Part shown: positions 17,779 through 27,057 of the stretch, one piece after another | Layout: every line of letters begins with the position of its first letter | Numbering within the stretch: position 1 is the first letter of the stretch | DNA from: Pedobacter sp. B4-66 | Lineage (GTDB): Bacteria > Bacteroidota > Bacteroidia > Sphingobacteriales > Sphingobacteriaceae | NCBI RefSeq assembly: GCF_018492665.1 | Contig: NZ_JAFVME010000005.1 | Location: 248,001 to 312,000, forward strand | DNA length: 64,000 nucleotides | Reading direction: 5' to 3' | Position numbers and translations under genes: made by a program | The notes under the pieces: model-generated | Seen by the model: only the letters and a program-made list of their open reading frames with translations | Databases searched by the model: none | Told to the model about the DNA's origin: nothing

Positions 17779-19017
17779 CTAGAAATCCAGCTTTAACCTT
17801 ACCCCAGTACCAATCAGCCTTAGGTTCTCTTTAGAAACCTCTTTCATTGGAACTTTCATAAATGGCTCTATTGAGACGGCTTTACCTTTAGATATTTTTT
17901 GTTTATATCCGAATGAAAAATTATAAAAGCCTATATATCTTCCATCTTTTATTTCAGATTCAGACTCAGATGCTTGCTCTACCACTCTTTCATTAATGGC
18001 AAATGTTTTTAGCTGATCCAGACCAGCATCAGAATTTACAGCGCGTTCAACTACTTTTTCCTGAATATAACTATTACTTTGTTTCTGATTGATCACCGCA
18101 AATGCCGAAACCCCAACATTCGCATAAAGATTCTTACTTACATGATACTTAATCTCAAGTGGAATATCTATCCCTGAAACTTTTGCCTCAATGGATTCCA
18201 GATTTTTACTTCCATTTGCAATGAAACTGCTGCTAACCGTAGCAGGTAAGTTTTTTGTAGCTGCCATCTCACTATAAGATACACCGGAGTTTAAGGAAAT
18301 CTTATCCGTTAAAGCATACCCCATGCTTATTCCATATCCCATATTAAGCTTTTTGGTATTACCAAAAGAAGGCGAAACAACCAGCCCCATTTCCCACTTG
18401 TCTTCATGTTGGCTAGTCGAGACCTTTGCCAAAGCCTCCCCTTGATTTTTCTTCGTTTCATTATTAAGGAAATCCTGAATACCAGAAGCTTTACTTTCTA
18501 TAGGTGCTGGGTTAGTTTGTATTTTTGCGACATCCGTTTTAGGCTCAACTATTTTAGGCTCAACAGCTGGAGCGGAAGTCACAGCGGTACTTTCTTTAGC
18601 AATAATAGTTTCATCAGAAGCTATTGCTAATATATTTGATGCCTCATGAACACGAACGGCATTAGCCTCCGCATTCTTAGGCTGCTTAAGTTCTATTAAA
18701 ACAGGCATTTCTTTTACAGTTTCTATTTCTGCAGAAGGCCTGGGTGATTCTTTTGGTTTAGACTGTACATTTTGCACTGGCACTTGATCAGTTGCTTTCT
18801 GTTTAAACAACATAATGCCTGCACCAACAACCAATAATACTGCGGCTGCGCTACTTAAACGCCATAACCATATTACGGGCACAGTCTTTTTACCCTCATT
18901 TATATTAAAGTTTTCCCATGACCCCGGAACATACTCTTCCTCATGGCCTGTCAGGCTTTCCTTTATATGAGCAATTAACTCATCTTCAGATTCTTTCATA
19001 TGATCAGTTGGTTGCAT
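17779..19017 (-). CDS. Membrane protein joining an anti-sigma-like N-terminus to an outer-membrane-type barrel
   Basis: 412 residues from ATG 19017 (overlapping the sigma gene by 14 bases) or 406 from ATG 18999. Residues 1-45 are charged and soluble (DELIAHIKESLTGHEEEYV, then PGSWENF), as in short anti-sigma segments. Residues 47-71 form one membrane helix. About 72-205 is a Pro/Glu/Lys/Ala-rich linker without structure motifs. From about 207 to the end come amphipathic strands (MGLVVSPSFGN, NMGYGISMGYALTDK, YHVSKNLYANVGVSAF) ending in LKLDF, with the C-terminal phenylalanine typical of outer-membrane barrels. Coupled to an ECF sigma factor. The regulator role is inferred from architecture and overlap. 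Confidence 0.65.
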   Translation of the reverse strand: MQPTDHMKESEDELIAHIKESLTGHEEEYVPGSWENFNINEGKKTVPVIWLWRLSSAAAVLLVVGAGIMLFKQKATDQVPVQNVQSKPKESPRPSAEIETVKEMPVLIELKQPKNAEANAVRVHEASNILAIASDETIIAKESTAVTSAPAVEPKIVEPKTDVAKIQTNPAPIESKASGIQDFLNNETKKNQGEALAKVSTSQHEDKWEMGLVVSPSFGNTKKLNMGYGISMGYALTDKISLNSGVSYSEMAATKNLPATVSSSFIANGSKNLESIEAKVSGIDIPLEIKYHVSKNLYANVGVSAFAVINQKQSNSYIQEKVVERAVNSDAGLDQLKTFAINERVVEQASESESEIKDGRYIGFYNFSFGYKQKISKGKAVSIEPFMKVPMKEVSKENLRLIGTGVRLKLDF

Positions 19018-19573
19018 ATGAATTGATTAATGTTTTTGAATACAGTTCCCTCAACTTATTCTTGGCTCGTGTTAGATATACTCTGCTTGAGCTCTCTGGA
19101 ATGTTCAGCATTTTCGATATCTCATCGTGCGAGAACCCTTCTATTTCATACATATTAAAAATAAGCCGGTGTGTTTCCGGCAATTGACTAAGAAGCTTTA
19201 AAATATCTTGTACATTTAATTGAGTAACCGCATTCACCTGTGTTAATGGTTGCTGATCCTCGCTGATGTCATCCACATACAAGTGAGTCTTCTTTGTTCT
19301 CAAAAAATCTATCGCAGTGCGCGATGAAATCCTGGCTATCCAACCTTTAAAGGCTTTTTGTGTCTCGGTATTATCTTTTGGTAAACTGAATTGATTTATC
19401 CCTTTAAAAATCTTTATAAAACTATCATTAACAAGCTCTTCTGAGTCATTTCTATCATTTACATAACGTAAAATAACCCCCATAAGATAGCCGTAAAATG
19501 ATTTATAGATCATTTCTTTACTCTTGTTGTCATTCTTCAAACACCCCGCTATGATATCCTCAAATCCGAGCAT
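19004..19573 (-). CDS. ECF-type RNA polymerase sigma factor (sigma-70 family)
   Basis: 189 residues. Region 2 is seen as YGYLMGVILRYVNDRNDSEELVNDSFIKIFKGI; a linker of about 45 residues (SRTAIDFLRTKKTHLYVDD) follows; region 4 holds LPETHRLIFNMYEIEGFSHDEI and MLNIPESSSRVYLTRAKNKL, the DNA-recognition helix-turn-helix. ECF factors direct transcription of envelope or stress genes and are usually held by a partner encoded next door. Here the next gene overlaps this one and carries an N-terminal soluble segment plus a membrane helix, a plausible anti-sigma arrangement. Target promoters cannot be read from this window. Confidence 0.9.
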   Translation of the reverse strand: MLGFEDIIAGCLKNDNKSKEMIYKSFYGYLMGVILRYVNDRNDSEELVNDSFIKIFKGINQFSLPKDNTETQKAFKGWIARISSRTAIDFLRTKKTHLYVDDISEDQQPLTQVNAVTQLNVQDILKLLSQLPETHRLIFNMYEIEGFSHDEISKMLNIPESSSRVYLTRAKNKLRELYSKTLINSYATN

Positions 19574-19646
19574 TCTGTTTCTGCACCATTAAGAATTCTT
19601 CTTATAATCATATTTTATAGTGTCCGGCAATTCAAATAAACCTTTT

Positions 19647-19676
19647 TAAGCCGGCCAAAAATTAGAGGCCGGCTTA
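19647..19676 (-). terminator. Hairpin downstream of the DUF4397 gene
   Basis: A ten-base perfect stem, TAAGCCGGCC at 19647-19656 and GGCCGGCTTA at 19667-19676, with a ten-base loop, starting eight bases after the stop at 19684. No clean U-run follows on the minus strand, so it may protect the 3' end rather than terminate by itself. Confidence 0.5.
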
Positions 19677-19683
19677 TTATCAA

Positions 19684-20394
19684 TTAATATTGGTGACTGT
19701 AAATAACAGCTCCAACTTTCATCTCATCCGTTGTAGCTGATTTAAGGCCTTTTACCCAAATTGTATATATCTTTCCTTGCTCAATTTTTTGATCAACTAG
19801 AGATGCAACCTCAACACCTTCATTATTCTTGATTTTAAATGTTACTTTATCGCCAGCATCAATACTTTCAAAGTTACTATATTCTTTAAACAACTTATTA
19901 GTAACAACAGGTACATCTTTTCCAACTATCCCAAGGTTTAATGCTGGAGCATCAGGGCTAAGGTTAATGAAACGTAATTTAGCTTTACCTGCACCAGCCA
20001 TAGTTACAGAATCTTTAACTAACAAAAACTTCGCTTTATCAAACGTATCAATGATAAAAAGTGAATACGCCATTTGATCAACAAGTTTTAATTTTTCAGT
20101 TAAAACTGTAGCTGTAGATCCTTTTTTAGTGATTTTAACATCTCTATCTCCCGAATAAATCTGCAAATAATTGATTTTATTGGTGTAAGCAAAATCATCT
20201 CTGTTTGCTTTAGTATCTCCAACATAAAAATCCAATTTTTCTGTAGTTGGTGAGGCATGGATCACGCCCATGATTGATATAGGCTGTGGGGTATAATCTA
20301 TCTTATCCTTTGTACAAGAAACCAACACTGCAGATACCGTAACAGCAGCAAGAAGTGTCTTCGATATCGTCTTTAATTTGTTTGAAATTTTCAT
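19684..20394 (-). CDS. DUF4397 domain lipoprotein
   Basis: 236 residues from ATG 20394 (an earlier ATG at 20400 adds two residues). Lipobox AVLVSC with cysteine 27. The DUF4397 region is recognisable from MGVIHASPTTEKLDFYVGD and LRFINLSPDAPALNLGIVG, a repeated beta-sandwich motif where each copy opens with a HASP or LSPDAP turn. These proteins are exported and of unknown function, common in Bacteroidota. It stands alone, with its own hairpin downstream and the sigma factor gene next on the same strand. Confidence 0.8.
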   Translation of the reverse strand: MKISNKLKTISKTLLAAVTVSAVLVSCTKDKIDYTPQPISIMGVIHASPTTEKLDFYVGDTKANRDDFAYTNKINYLQIYSGDRDVKITKKGSTATVLTEKLKLVDQMAYSLFIIDTFDKAKFLLVKDSVTMAGAGKAKLRFINLSPDAPALNLGIVGKDVPVVTNKLFKEYSNFESIDAGDKVTFKIKNNEGVEVASLVDQKIEQGKIYTIWVKGLKSATTDEMKVGAVIYSHQY

Positions 20395-20457
20395 AATCAT
20401 TTGTCTTTTTCACCTTAAAACGAATCCCGTCATCAAAACGCTACACCGACATTAAAA

Positions 20458-20496
20458 AAAAGAGTGTGTATCAAAAATTATGATACACACTCTTTT
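20458..20496 (-). terminator. Intrinsic terminator of htpG
   Basis: Perfect 16-base stem (20458-20473 with 20481-20496, core AGAGTGTGTATCA) with a seven-base loop, 21 bases after the htpG stop. The minus strand continues into a run of U residues (complement of the A-run at 20453-20460). Confidence 0.85.
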
Positions 20497-20516
20497 AAAT
20501 AATATTATTCTAAAAC

Positions 20517-22406
20517 TTAAATCAACTCAACGCTTCTGCTTACAAAAGCCGTTAATTCTGCTCCTGTTAACATCCCCTGAGCGAGCAAAGCAAGATCTAC
20601 CGCTTGTTTAGCAAGTAAACTCTGTTCTTCCTCATTTTCTGCTTTTAAGATCTTTCCAATCAGCTTGTGGTTTCCATTAATAGCTACTTTATAACTATCA
20701 GGCATATTGCCATAAAAGCCCATTCCGCCACCCATTTGAGCCATGTCTTTCATACGACGCATAAACTCATCCATGGTTACAGTAACCGGCAATTCATCAG
20801 GATTTAAACCAACTACCTCTACGTGCATACCTGGCTTAGTGATTGCCTTTTCAAAAATACCAGATACTTTTTTACTTTGCTCCTCGGTAAGTACAGACTC
20901 TATAGCCTCATCCTTTTCAACTAGCTTATCAGCTACACTTGAATCTACACGCTTTAAAGCAGTTTTTTCTAGTTTTTGCTCCAGGTGACTAACAAAGTGG
21001 TTATCAATCGGAGAATTCATCAACAAAACATCATAATCCTTTTTATTCGCCGATTGGATAAAGCTATCTTGTTTTGAAGGATCATTTGAATAGATATAAA
21101 CTACCTGTCCGTTTTTATCCGTCTGGAAATCTTTAACCTTTTCGCGGTACTCATCAAAAGTGAAGTTCTCATTTTTGGTGTTTGTTAGCAATGCGAAATC
21201 CTTTGCTTTATCATTAAATTTCTCTTCGCTAACCATTCCGTATTTTACGAAAAGACCAATATCTCCCCACTTTTCTTCATATCCTTTACGGTCTTTGTTA
21301 AATAGCTCCTGAAGTTTATCAGCAACCTTTTTAGTGATGTAACTATTGATCTTTTTAACATTACTATCAGCCTGTAAAAAGCTTCTTGAAACGTTTAGTG
21401 GAATATCAGGAGAGTCAATAACACCATGTAATAACATTAAAAACTCAGGTACAATATCTTTTACCTCATCCGTAATAAATACCTGGCGTGAAAACAATTT
21501 GATTTTGTTGCGTTGCATGTCAAAATCATTTTTCACTTTAGGGAAGTATAATACACCTGTTAAGTTGAAAGGGTAATCTACATTCAGGTGAATCCAGAAT
21601 AAAGGATCTTCAGAGAATGGGTATAATTGCTTGTAAAATGCAAGGTAATCCGCATCTGACAAATCTGCAGGCGCCTTAGTCCAGATTGGATTAGTTGTAT
21701 TGATGATATTGTCAACCTCAACACCTATAGTTTTCGGTTTTCCTTCTTCATCTTCACCATCAGGTTCCTGAACGGTTTTTGTTCCAAACTTAATTGGTAC
21801 AGGTAAAAACTTACCGTATTTATCAAGAATCTCCTCTATCTTATGGTTATCTAAGAACTCTTCAGACTCTGCGTTAATATGTAGGATGATTTCAGTACCA
21901 CGTGTCGCTCTGCTACCTGCAGTAATTTCAAACTCAGTGCTACCATCGCAAACCCATTTAGCCGGCTCCGCACCTTCCTGATAGGATAAGGTTTGAATCT
22001 CTACCAAATCAGCCACCATAAAGGCCGAATAAAAGCCTAAACCAAATTTACCAATGATTTCATTCGCATCTTTGGCGTCTTTAAATTTCTCTACAAACTC
22101 ACTTGCTCCAGAAAATGCTACCTGATTAATATATTTTTTGATCTCTTCAGCAGTCATGCCCAAACCATTATCAGTAATTGTAATGGTTTTCTTTTCTTTA
22201 TCGACAGCGACCTCTACTAAAGGGCTTCCAAGCTCTCCGCTGTACTGACCAAGAGCGGCTAAGCGCTTAATTTTTTGTACCGCATCAACGGCATTCGAAA
22301 CAAGTTCTCTTAAAAAGATCTCATTATCGGAATACAGGAATTTCTTGATGATTGGGAAAATATTCTCCGTGTGAATGGATATGGTTCCTTTTTCTTCTAT
22401 GCTCAT
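20517..22406 (-). CDS. htpG: Molecular chaperone HtpG (Hsp90)
   Basis: 629 residues, full-length bacterial Hsp90. ATP-driven dimeric chaperone of the cytoplasm. GHKL ATPase motifs: FLRELVSNAVDAVQKI near residue 30, ITDNGLGMT near 77, IIGKFGLGFYSAFMV near 117, and GTEIILH near 170. The middle domain has RNKIKLFSRQVFITD and LNVSRSFLQAD with the catalytic arginine loop. The C-terminal dimerisation region follows MRRMKDMAQMGGGMGFYGNMP, which is richer in Met and Gly than in E. coli. Single-gene unit with a strong terminator. Confidence 0.97.
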   Translation of the reverse strand: MSIEEKGTISIHTENIFPIIKKFLYSDNEIFLRELVSNAVDAVQKIKRLAALGQYSGELGSPLVEVAVDKEKKTITITDNGLGMTAEEIKKYINQVAFSGASEFVEKFKDAKDANEIIGKFGLGFYSAFMVADLVEIQTLSYQEGAEPAKWVCDGSTEFEITAGSRATRGTEIILHINAESEEFLDNHKIEEILDKYGKFLPVPIKFGTKTVQEPDGEDEEGKPKTIGVEVDNIINTTNPIWTKAPADLSDADYLAFYKQLYPFSEDPLFWIHLNVDYPFNLTGVLYFPKVKNDFDMQRNKIKLFSRQVFITDEVKDIVPEFLMLLHGVIDSPDIPLNVSRSFLQADSNVKKINSYITKKVADKLQELFNKDRKGYEEKWGDIGLFVKYGMVSEEKFNDKAKDFALLTNTKNENFTFDEYREKVKDFQTDKNGQVVYIYSNDPSKQDSFIQSANKKDYDVLLMNSPIDNHFVSHLEQKLEKTALKRVDSSVADKLVEKDEAIESVLTEEQSKKVSGIFEKAITKPGMHVEVVGLNPDELPVTVTMDEFMRRMKDMAQMGGGMGFYGNMPDSYKVAINGNHKLIGKILKAENEEEQSLLAKQAVDLALLAQGMLTGAELTAFVSRSVELI

Positions 22407-22547
22407 ATGTTAACTCATTTTTAAGTACATAGACACACTATCAAGGGATGTTCCAAAACACTTTTGTTGTCAAATTGACAGGAAATACCAGCTACACGAC
22501 ATCTTTTTTGTATACTTGAACTATCCTTTGATTAACATCTCTTTATA

Positions 22548-23528
22548 ATGAACATAGACCTTTTCAAAAAACTATTTGAAGAAGACTGCATTTCTGAAGA
22601 ATCCTTCGAAAGAATAAAAAACACTTCTCATGCTCCATTATTTTCGTTGCATTGGGAATTAAAAACTTTGCTTTATCTGGGAGTAGTACTCTTAAGTACC
22701 GGACTAGGTATTCTGATCTATAAAAATATAGATACGATTGGCCATCAAGTCATTTTACTTATCATTGCCGCCATTAGTGCTGGTTGCTTTTTTTATTGTT
22801 TTAAACACAAAAAGCCATTTAGTAAAGAACTGATAAAATCTCCTAATTCCTTTTTTGACTATATCCTGCTATTAGCCTGCCTTAGCTTTTTATCTTTTGT
22901 TGGCTATTTACAGTTTCAGTATACTGTATTTGGAACCAACTATGGGATGGCAACCTTCATTCCAATGATCCTATTGTTTTATATTGCTTATGAGTTTGAT
23001 CATTTGGGCATTTTAGCAATGGGCATCACCAATCTAGCCATCTGGATGGGTATATCTGTAACCCCAAAACAATTGCTTTTAAACACTGATTTTAATAGTC
23101 AGACTGTTATTTTTACTTACATTTTTTTAGGACTATTACTCCTACTGGCAGCGTACTTAAGCACGCGCATTAGTTTTAAGAAGCACTTTAGATTTACCTA
23201 TCAGCATTTTGGAGTACATCTGTCCTTTATCTCTCTACTTGCCGGCTATTTCTTTTATTATGACTCAGGTGTATCATTTTTGTTTATGCTAACGCTATTT
23301 GCTTTAGCCTACTACATTTACACTGACTCATTTAAATACAACTCCTTTTACTTCTTATTATTGGTTGTTCTTTATACATACATCGCACTTAGTAGCCTGG
23401 TATTAAGAGGCCTTTTCTCAATGAGAGATGACTCCTCAATCACGCTTTCATTCATGTATTTTATTGGCTCGGCAATAGGCATTATCTTTCTGTTAATTAA
23501 CCTCAACAAAAAAATTAAATCGGCATGA
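22548..23528 (+). CDS. DUF2157-type integral membrane protein
   Basis: 326 residues. A short cytoplasmic N-terminus (LFEEDCISEESFERIKN, the part that marks DUF2157) is followed by about nine hydrophobic segments spread from residue 38 to the C-terminus. Motifs are few; WMGISVTPKQL between segments may be a loop. Function unknown. The stop overlaps the next start by four bases (ATGA), so this gene and the next are translated together. It is divergent from htpG across 141 bases. Confidence 0.75.
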   Translation: MNIDLFKKLFEEDCISEESFERIKNTSHAPLFSLHWELKTLLYLGVVLLSTGLGILIYKNIDTIGHQVILLIIAAISAGCFFYCFKHKKPFSKELIKSPNSFFDYILLLACLSFLSFVGYLQFQYTVFGTNYGMATFIPMILLFYIAYEFDHLGILAMGITNLAIWMGISVTPKQLLLNTDFNSQTVIFTYIFLGLLLLLAAYLSTRISFKKHFRFTYQHFGVHLSFISLLAGYFFYYDSGVSFLFMLTLFALAYYIYTDSFKYNSFYFLLLVVLYTYIALSSLVLRGLFSMRDDSSITLSFMYFIGSAIGIIFLLINLNKKIKSA

Positions 23529-24715
23529 TCATTTATAATAACCTTTGGCTTGCTAATTTATTAATCAGGGAAGAAGCAGAAAAAGCCTGTAAAGCTGATG
23601 CGATAAGCATCGATGAGCAAAAGAAAATAGAAGATAAATACTCTGTTGGTTTTTATACCCCTAATATTTTTATTAGGGTGGGTCTCTTTATCCTCACCTG
23701 CATAATTGTATTATTTTCAGGTGGATTAATTACCCTTATGGTGAGCGATATGCATATTGTTGATACCTGGGGTTATTCTTTATTTCTTGGTGTCATTACA
23801 TATATCGCCCTAGAACTAATTGTACGGAGTAACAATCATTATAAATCAGGTGTCGATGATGCCCTGATGTGGATTTCTGGAGGCTTATTTGTAGCTGCAT
23901 TCATGATAATACAATTCAATACAACTAATGAAATCTCCTATTCTCGCATTTCCTTTTTTATATTTCTGTTAGCCCTGTATTATGCGCTGCGCTTTACAGA
24001 TATGCTAATGACCGCAGTAAGTTTACTTGCGCTTATTGCAACGATATTTTCAGTCTGGAAAGGCCTTTCTTCATGGGGAATGTCAACAATGCCTTTTCTG
24101 ATAATGATAGTTTGTTCAGGCCTCTATCTTTTATCCAAAGGGCTCGTCGGAAAAAAGCTTACCATCTATTACACCAATTGTTTGAGTGTCGTACAAATTA
24201 TAAGTCTACTGCTATTATATTTCGCCGGAAATTACCTTATTGTTCAATCACTTAGCACTACAGAGGCCTATGGTGGCTCTTATGGTTGGGGAGAGCCTAC
24301 GGAAGGAAAAGTTCCCTTTGCCGCTTTTTTCTGGATCTGGACCATTGCAATTCCTTTTGTATATATGTATTTAGGACTAAGAAAGAAGGATGTAATCTTG
24401 CTTAGATCCGGATTATTACTAATTGCAATCGCAGTATTTACCTTTAGAACCTATTACAATGTGATGCCAATAGAAGGTGCGCTTTGCATTATCGGAGCTA
24501 TACTTTTAGGAATTTCTTACAGCGTAATCAAATACTTAAAAACACCAAAACATGGATTTACTTATGAGGACCTTAATGAAGACAATTTAATGGATAAACT
24601 AAAAGTTGAATCACTTATTGTTTCAGAAACATTCTCGGGCACTCAAGCCCAAAATGACCAGACCAGATTTGGTGGCGGCGATTTTGGTGGCGGTGGCGCC
24701 AGTGGTAATTTTTAA
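23525..24715 (+). CDS. Polytopic membrane protein with Gly-rich C-terminal tail
   Basis: 396 residues. A soluble N-terminus (about 45 residues, ending EDKYSVGFYTPNIFIRVG) precedes roughly ten membrane segments; the C-terminal cytoplasmic tail ends in a glycine-rich stretch (GGGDFGGGGASGNF), a tail style also seen on TPM/YgcG-type membrane proteins. The layout is like the preceding DUF2157 protein, and the four-base overlap suggests they form one complex or are ancient duplicates. No catalytic motif is visible. Confidence 0.7.
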   Translation: MIIYNNLWLANLLIREEAEKACKADAISIDEQKKIEDKYSVGFYTPNIFIRVGLFILTCIIVLFSGGLITLMVSDMHIVDTWGYSLFLGVITYIALELIVRSNNHYKSGVDDALMWISGGLFVAAFMIIQFNTTNEISYSRISFFIFLLALYYALRFTDMLMTAVSLLALIATIFSVWKGLSSWGMSTMPFLIMIVCSGLYLLSKGLVGKKLTIYYTNCLSVVQIISLLLLYFAGNYLIVQSLSTTEAYGGSYGWGEPTEGKVPFAAFFWIWTIAIPFVYMYLGLRKKDVILLRSGLLLIAIAVFTFRTYYNVMPIEGALCIIGAILLGISYSVIKYLKTPKHGFTYEDLNEDNLMDKLKVESLIVSETFSGTQAQNDQTRFGGGDFGGGGASGNF

Positions 24716-24753
24716 AAGAATTCATTATATTGAGTTAACTTAATCTCTTAATA

Positions 24754-25206
24754 ATGAATTCTTCCAAATTAAAAGCAATGCAGACTATACATCTTGCATT
24801 CTGTCTGGCCATAATTGCGATGGCCGCAACATCGTACTTAACAGTTAAAGATCGTCTTTCTATTGATACAAGTTTAAATCAACCAGAGATGTTCTTTCCC
24901 CTATTTCCAATAATTGGAATCGTTTCCCTAATAGCCGGACAATTCCTGTACAAACAACAAATATCAAATCTTCAGGATCTATCTGCAGAGGATAAAATCA
25001 ATAAATACCAAGTCGCATTTATAATTCGTACAGCGCTTTTTGAGCTACCTTCACTATTAAACATCGTAGGTTTTCTGGTAAGCGGCAATATCATTTTTCT
25101 CATTGCAAGCCTGATTTTCTTTATTTTTTTATTGGCAATAAGGCCCAAAAAACAGACTATCATTGATGAGTTGAACTTGAGCTATCCTGATACAGAAAAA
25201 TTATAA
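24754..25206 (+). CDS. Small four-helix membrane protein, unknown function
   Basis: 150 residues with four hydrophobic segments (approximately residues 10-27, 45-62, 88-106 and 108-127) and short charged loops; the C-terminal 20 residues are soluble (KKQTIIDELNLSYPD). I do not recognise a family. It follows the two larger membrane proteins by 38 bases on the same strand and may belong to the same transcript. Confidence 0.65.
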   Translation: MNSSKLKAMQTIHLAFCLAIIAMAATSYLTVKDRLSIDTSLNQPEMFFPLFPIIGIVSLIAGQFLYKQQISNLQDLSAEDKINKYQVAFIIRTALFELPSLLNIVGFLVSGNIIFLIASLIFFIFLLAIRPKKQTIIDELNLSYPDTEKL

Positions 25207-25226
25207 TCGCATGATATATTTCTCTG

Positions 25227-25234
25227 TATCTTTG
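25227..25234 (+). promoter_or_regulatory. TAnnTTTG -7 element before the M16 peptidase gene
   Basis: TATCTTTG, eight bases before the ATG at 25243. Confidence 0.5.
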
Positions 25235-25242
25235 CAGGATTA

Positions 25243-26472
25243 ATGGAATACAACGTTCACACCTTGCCCAATGGCATCCGCATACTTCATGTCCCATCAG
25301 CATCTGCAATATCTCATGCCTGCATTATTATAAATAGTGGATCGAGAGATGAGAGCGACGAAAATGCAGGTCTGGCTCACTTTATTGAGCACCTGATCTT
25401 TAAGCGTACAGAGAAGCGCAGTACAAACCAGATTTTAAACAGGCTTGAAAGTGTTGGCGCAGACCTAAATGCTTATACGACTAAAGAATACACCTGCATT
25501 CATGCTTCTTTTTTAAACCCTTATCTGGACAGAACCCTAGAGCTTTTTAACGATATCGTTTTTCACTCTACATTTCCTGAAGATGAAATGGATAAAGAAA
25601 AGAGCGTCGTACTGGATGAGATTGCATCCTACCTGGATCAACCGGAAGAAGCCATTTATGATGATTTTGAGGACCTCGTATTTTCTGGACATCCTCTTGG
25701 CCGCAACATACTTGGAACAACGGACAGCGTAAGCAAGATCACTCAAAAAGACATTCATCAGTTTATAAAAGAAAACTACCATACGGATAAAATGGTGATT
25801 GCTGTGTTGGGCAATTATTCTCTAAATAAGGTGGTAAAAATTGGGTCAAAACACTATTCAGATATTCCCGAAAACCTATATAGATCAACCAGAGAAGCTC
25901 CTTTAAAATCTCCTGTGGTTAGCAAAACATTTAATAAGCCTATTCAGCAGGCTCACACAATGCTGGGTAGTCAGGCATACTCCTTACACCATCCTTATAA
26001 AACAGGCCTGTTGTTACTAAATAATCTACTGGGCGGTAATGGAATGAGCTCTATATTAAACCTACAAATCAGAGAGAAGTATGGAATTGCTTATACCATT
26101 GAATCTGGCTACAGCCCTTTAAGTGATACGGGCATTTTTACGCTTTATTTTGGCACTGATAAGGAAAAAGTAAACAAAGCCAGCTCTCTTATTTTTAAAG
26201 AGCTTAAAAAGCTCCGTGACAACCCATTTAGCGAAGTACAACTCCAAAAAGCTAAAAATAAATTCATCGGACAGATAGCCCTTGGTGAAGAAAATCGAAT
26301 CGGACTCATTATTTCAATGGCAAAAAGCCTTATTGATTATGACAAAATAGATGACCTGCAAACTGTTTTCAATAAAATACAGGCCGTCTCAACAACAGAT
26401 ATTGGTAATATTACCAATGAAATATTAGATGAAAGTAATCTTAGTGCCCTAACTTTTTATCCTTTAGGGTAA
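25243..26472 (+). CDS. M16 family zinc metallopeptidase (insulinase type)
   Basis: 409 residues with the inverted zinc motif HFIEH (H46, E49, H50) and the distal glutamate E126 in VVLDEIASY, so the active site is complete. No signal peptide. The C-terminal half holds the substrate-binding domain with GNGMSSILNLQIREKYGIAYTI. Relatives include mitochondrial processing peptidase and the bacterial PqqL/YmxG types; in Bacteroidota such single-domain proteins are usually cytoplasmic and of unknown substrate. It is followed 18 bases later by def on the same strand, which has its own promoter-like element. Confidence 0.92.
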   Translation: MEYNVHTLPNGIRILHVPSASAISHACIIINSGSRDESDENAGLAHFIEHLIFKRTEKRSTNQILNRLESVGADLNAYTTKEYTCIHASFLNPYLDRTLELFNDIVFHSTFPEDEMDKEKSVVLDEIASYLDQPEEAIYDDFEDLVFSGHPLGRNILGTTDSVSKITQKDIHQFIKENYHTDKMVIAVLGNYSLNKVVKIGSKHYSDIPENLYRSTREAPLKSPVVSKTFNKPIQQAHTMLGSQAYSLHHPYKTGLLLLNNLLGGNGMSSILNLQIREKYGIAYTIESGYSPLSDTGIFTLYFGTDKEKVNKASSLIFKELKKLRDNPFSEVQLQKAKNKFIGQIALGEENRIGLIISMAKSLIDYDKIDDLQTVFNKIQAVSTTDIGNITNEILDESNLSALTFYPLG

Positions 26473-26478
26473 TATTTG

Positions 26479-26486
26479 TATTTTTG
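26479..26486 (+). promoter_or_regulatory. TAnnTTTG -7 element before def
   Basis: TATTTTTG, ending four bases before the def ATG at 26491. Confidence 0.45.
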
Positions 26487-26490
26487 CAGC

Positions 26491-27057
26491 ATGAAGTTAC
26501 CCATTGTAGCATACGGAGATCCGGTTTTGAAAAAAGTATGCGCTCCAATTGACGAGACGTACCCGGACCTGGCACAGCTAATCACCAATATGTTCGACAC
26601 CATGTATAATGCAAGCGGTGTTGGCTTGGCAGCCCCTCAAATCGGACTACCAATACGTCTGTTTATTGTTGATACAGGCGCTGATGAAAAAGATAAAACC
26701 CGTTTTAAAAAGGTATTCATCAATGCTGAAATACTTGAAGAAACAGGAGAAGCCTGGGCTTTTAATGAAGGGTGCTTAAGTATTCCTGACATTAGAGAGG
26801 ATGTAATGCGTAAACCTAATGTCCTTATCGAGTATTACGATGAGAACTGGGAGCTTCATACAGAAGAATTCACAGGCATGCCTGCACGTGTTATTCAACA
26901 CGAATATGATCACATAGAAGGCACTTTATTTACTGATAAATTAGGATTATTACGCAAAAGAATGCTTCAAAGTAAGCTTGATGCGATTTCTAAAGGTAAT
27001 ATAAAGGCGGATTATAAAATGCGCTTCCCTCACCAAAGTAAAGGTAAAAGGCACTAG
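26491..27057 (+). CDS. def: Peptide deformylase
   Basis: 188 residues from ATG 26491; the frame also opens at a TTG 15 bases earlier that lies within the promoter element, so I reject it. Removes the N-formyl group from new proteins. All three signature motifs are present: GVGLAAPQIG at 43-52, EGCLSIP with metal ligand C95, and QHEYDH with H137, E138 and H141. Slightly longer than E. coli Def because of an inserted loop after residue 62. Converges with the next gene, both stops using the same CTAG. Confidence 0.96.
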   Translation: MKLPIVAYGDPVLKKVCAPIDETYPDLAQLITNMFDTMYNASGVGLAAPQIGLPIRLFIVDTGADEKDKTRFKKVFINAEILEETGEAWAFNEGCLSIPDIREDVMRKPNVLIEYYDENWELHTEEFTGMPARVIQHEYDHIEGTLFTDKLGLLRKRMLQSKLDAISKGNIKADYKMRFPHQSKGKRH

